Positions 63,640-64,000 of a stretch of DNA of 64,000 bases are shown piece by piece. Below the pieces are notes generated by a model. The model was not told the origin of the DNA and did not search any database. It saw only the letters and a list, made by a program, of their open reading frames with translations. Made by a program: the position numbers and the translations under genes. Each line of letters starts with the position of its first letter. Position 1 is the first letter of the stretch. Source of the DNA: Oxalobacteraceae sp. CFBP 8761 (GTDB lineage: Bacteria > Pseudomonadota > Gammaproteobacteria > Burkholderiales > Burkholderiaceae_D); contig JACYUE010000003.1 in the NCBI GenBank assembly GCA_014841595.1, positions 186,001-250,000 on the forward strand, written 5' to 3'.

Positions 63640-64000
63640 ATGGCCAATTACGTCTATACCATGAACCGCGTGGGCAAAATCGTCCCACCGAAACGCCAGA
63701 TTCTGAAGGACATTTCCCTGTCCTTCTTCCCGGGCGCCAAAATCGGCGTGCTGGGCCTGAACGGCTCGGGCAAATCGACCCTGCTGAAAATCATGGCCGG
63801 CATCGACACCGACATCCAGGGCGAAGCCCGCCCGATGCCGGGCCTGAACATCGGCTATCTGCCGCAGGAACCGCAGCTCGACCCCGAAAAAACCGTGCGC
63901 CAAGAGGTCGAGTCGGGCCTGGGCGAAGCGTTCGAAGCGCAAGCCAAGCTCGAAGCGGTCTATGCAGCATACGCCGAAGAGGACGCCGATTTCGACGCGC
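63640..64000 (+). CDS. ettA: Energy-dependent translational throttle protein EttA, 3'-truncated by the window edge
   Basis: First 120 codons only. ANYVYTMNRVGKIVPPKRQILKDISLSFFPG matches the start of EttA (ABC-F family), with Walker A GLNGSGKST around residues 45-53 and NIGYLPQEPQLDP (Q-loop). EttA binds ribosomes in response to the ATP/ADP ratio. The rest lies beyond 64000. Confidence 0.93.
   Translation, partial: MANYVYTMNRVGKIVPPKRQILKDISLSFFPGAKIGVLGLNGSGKSTLLKIMAGIDTDIQGEARPMPGLNIGYLPQEPQLDPEKTVRQEVESGLGEAFEAQAKLEAVYAAYAEEDADFDA

Overview
The window looks like chromosomal DNA of a GC-rich betaproteobacterium, most likely Burkholderiales/Oxalobacteraceae and Massilia-like. This is inferred from the combination of an exosortase-A (PEP-CTERM) exopolysaccharide locus with prsK/prsR, a phaA-phaB polyhydroxybutyrate pair, a minCDE operon, the hemA-prfA-prmC neighbourhood, proteobacterial gshA, kup and tandem M13 peptidases. 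No phage, CRISPR array, intact insertion sequence or replication origin was seen.

Region 1 (1-21.9 kb) is part of an exosortase-A-associated exopolysaccharide locus. It has a truncated DegT aminotransferase, a FemAB/GNAT acyltransferase, two GT2 glycosyltransferases, a polysaccharide deacetylase, an ATP-grasp protein fused to a low-molecular-weight phosphatase domain, a large lipoprotein, a Wzx-like flippase, an acyl carrier protein with the paired exosortase-associated hydrolases, a GT32-like transferase, a beta-helix protein, the PrsR/PrsK two-component system and the initiating sugar transferase. The exosortase itself is not in the window and presumably lies to the left. PrsR is a sigma-54 activator, and -24/-12-like sites occur before the sugar transferase and before a secreted protein at 30.1 kb.

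Region 2 (22.4-31.8 kb) is visibly more AT-rich and looks accessory. A minus-strand group encodes an acyltransferase, a probable GT-C membrane protein, a small SMR-like transporter and a HAD-UbiA fusion of the polyprenyl-phosphate phosphoribosyltransferase type. The last three together look like a compact lipid-linked pentose pathway. A nearly 1 kb gene-free stretch, tRNA-Arg(CCG), a di-haem cytochrome c, a 0.9 kb gene-free stretch and a secreted beta-helix protein with two Cys-rich C-terminal repeats follow.

Region 3 (31.9-64 kb) is mainly housekeeping: two M13 metallopeptidases, an S41 protease, a FabH-like synthase, 2,4-dienoyl-CoA reductase, proline iminopeptidase, phaB-phaA, minCDE, an orphan response regulator, hemA, prfA, dsbB, prmC, a DUF885 hydrolase, gshA, a deacetylase homologue with altered active-site residues, ElaA, a tiny PEP-CTERM-like protein, an FKBP lipoprotein, kup, rarD and the start of ettA. 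The tiny PEP-CTERM-like protein is a possible exosortase substrate and would link this region back to region 1.

Start sites were chosen by reading for Shine-Dalgarno sequences and stop/start overlaps. All family assignments come from motifs read by eye, not from database searches.
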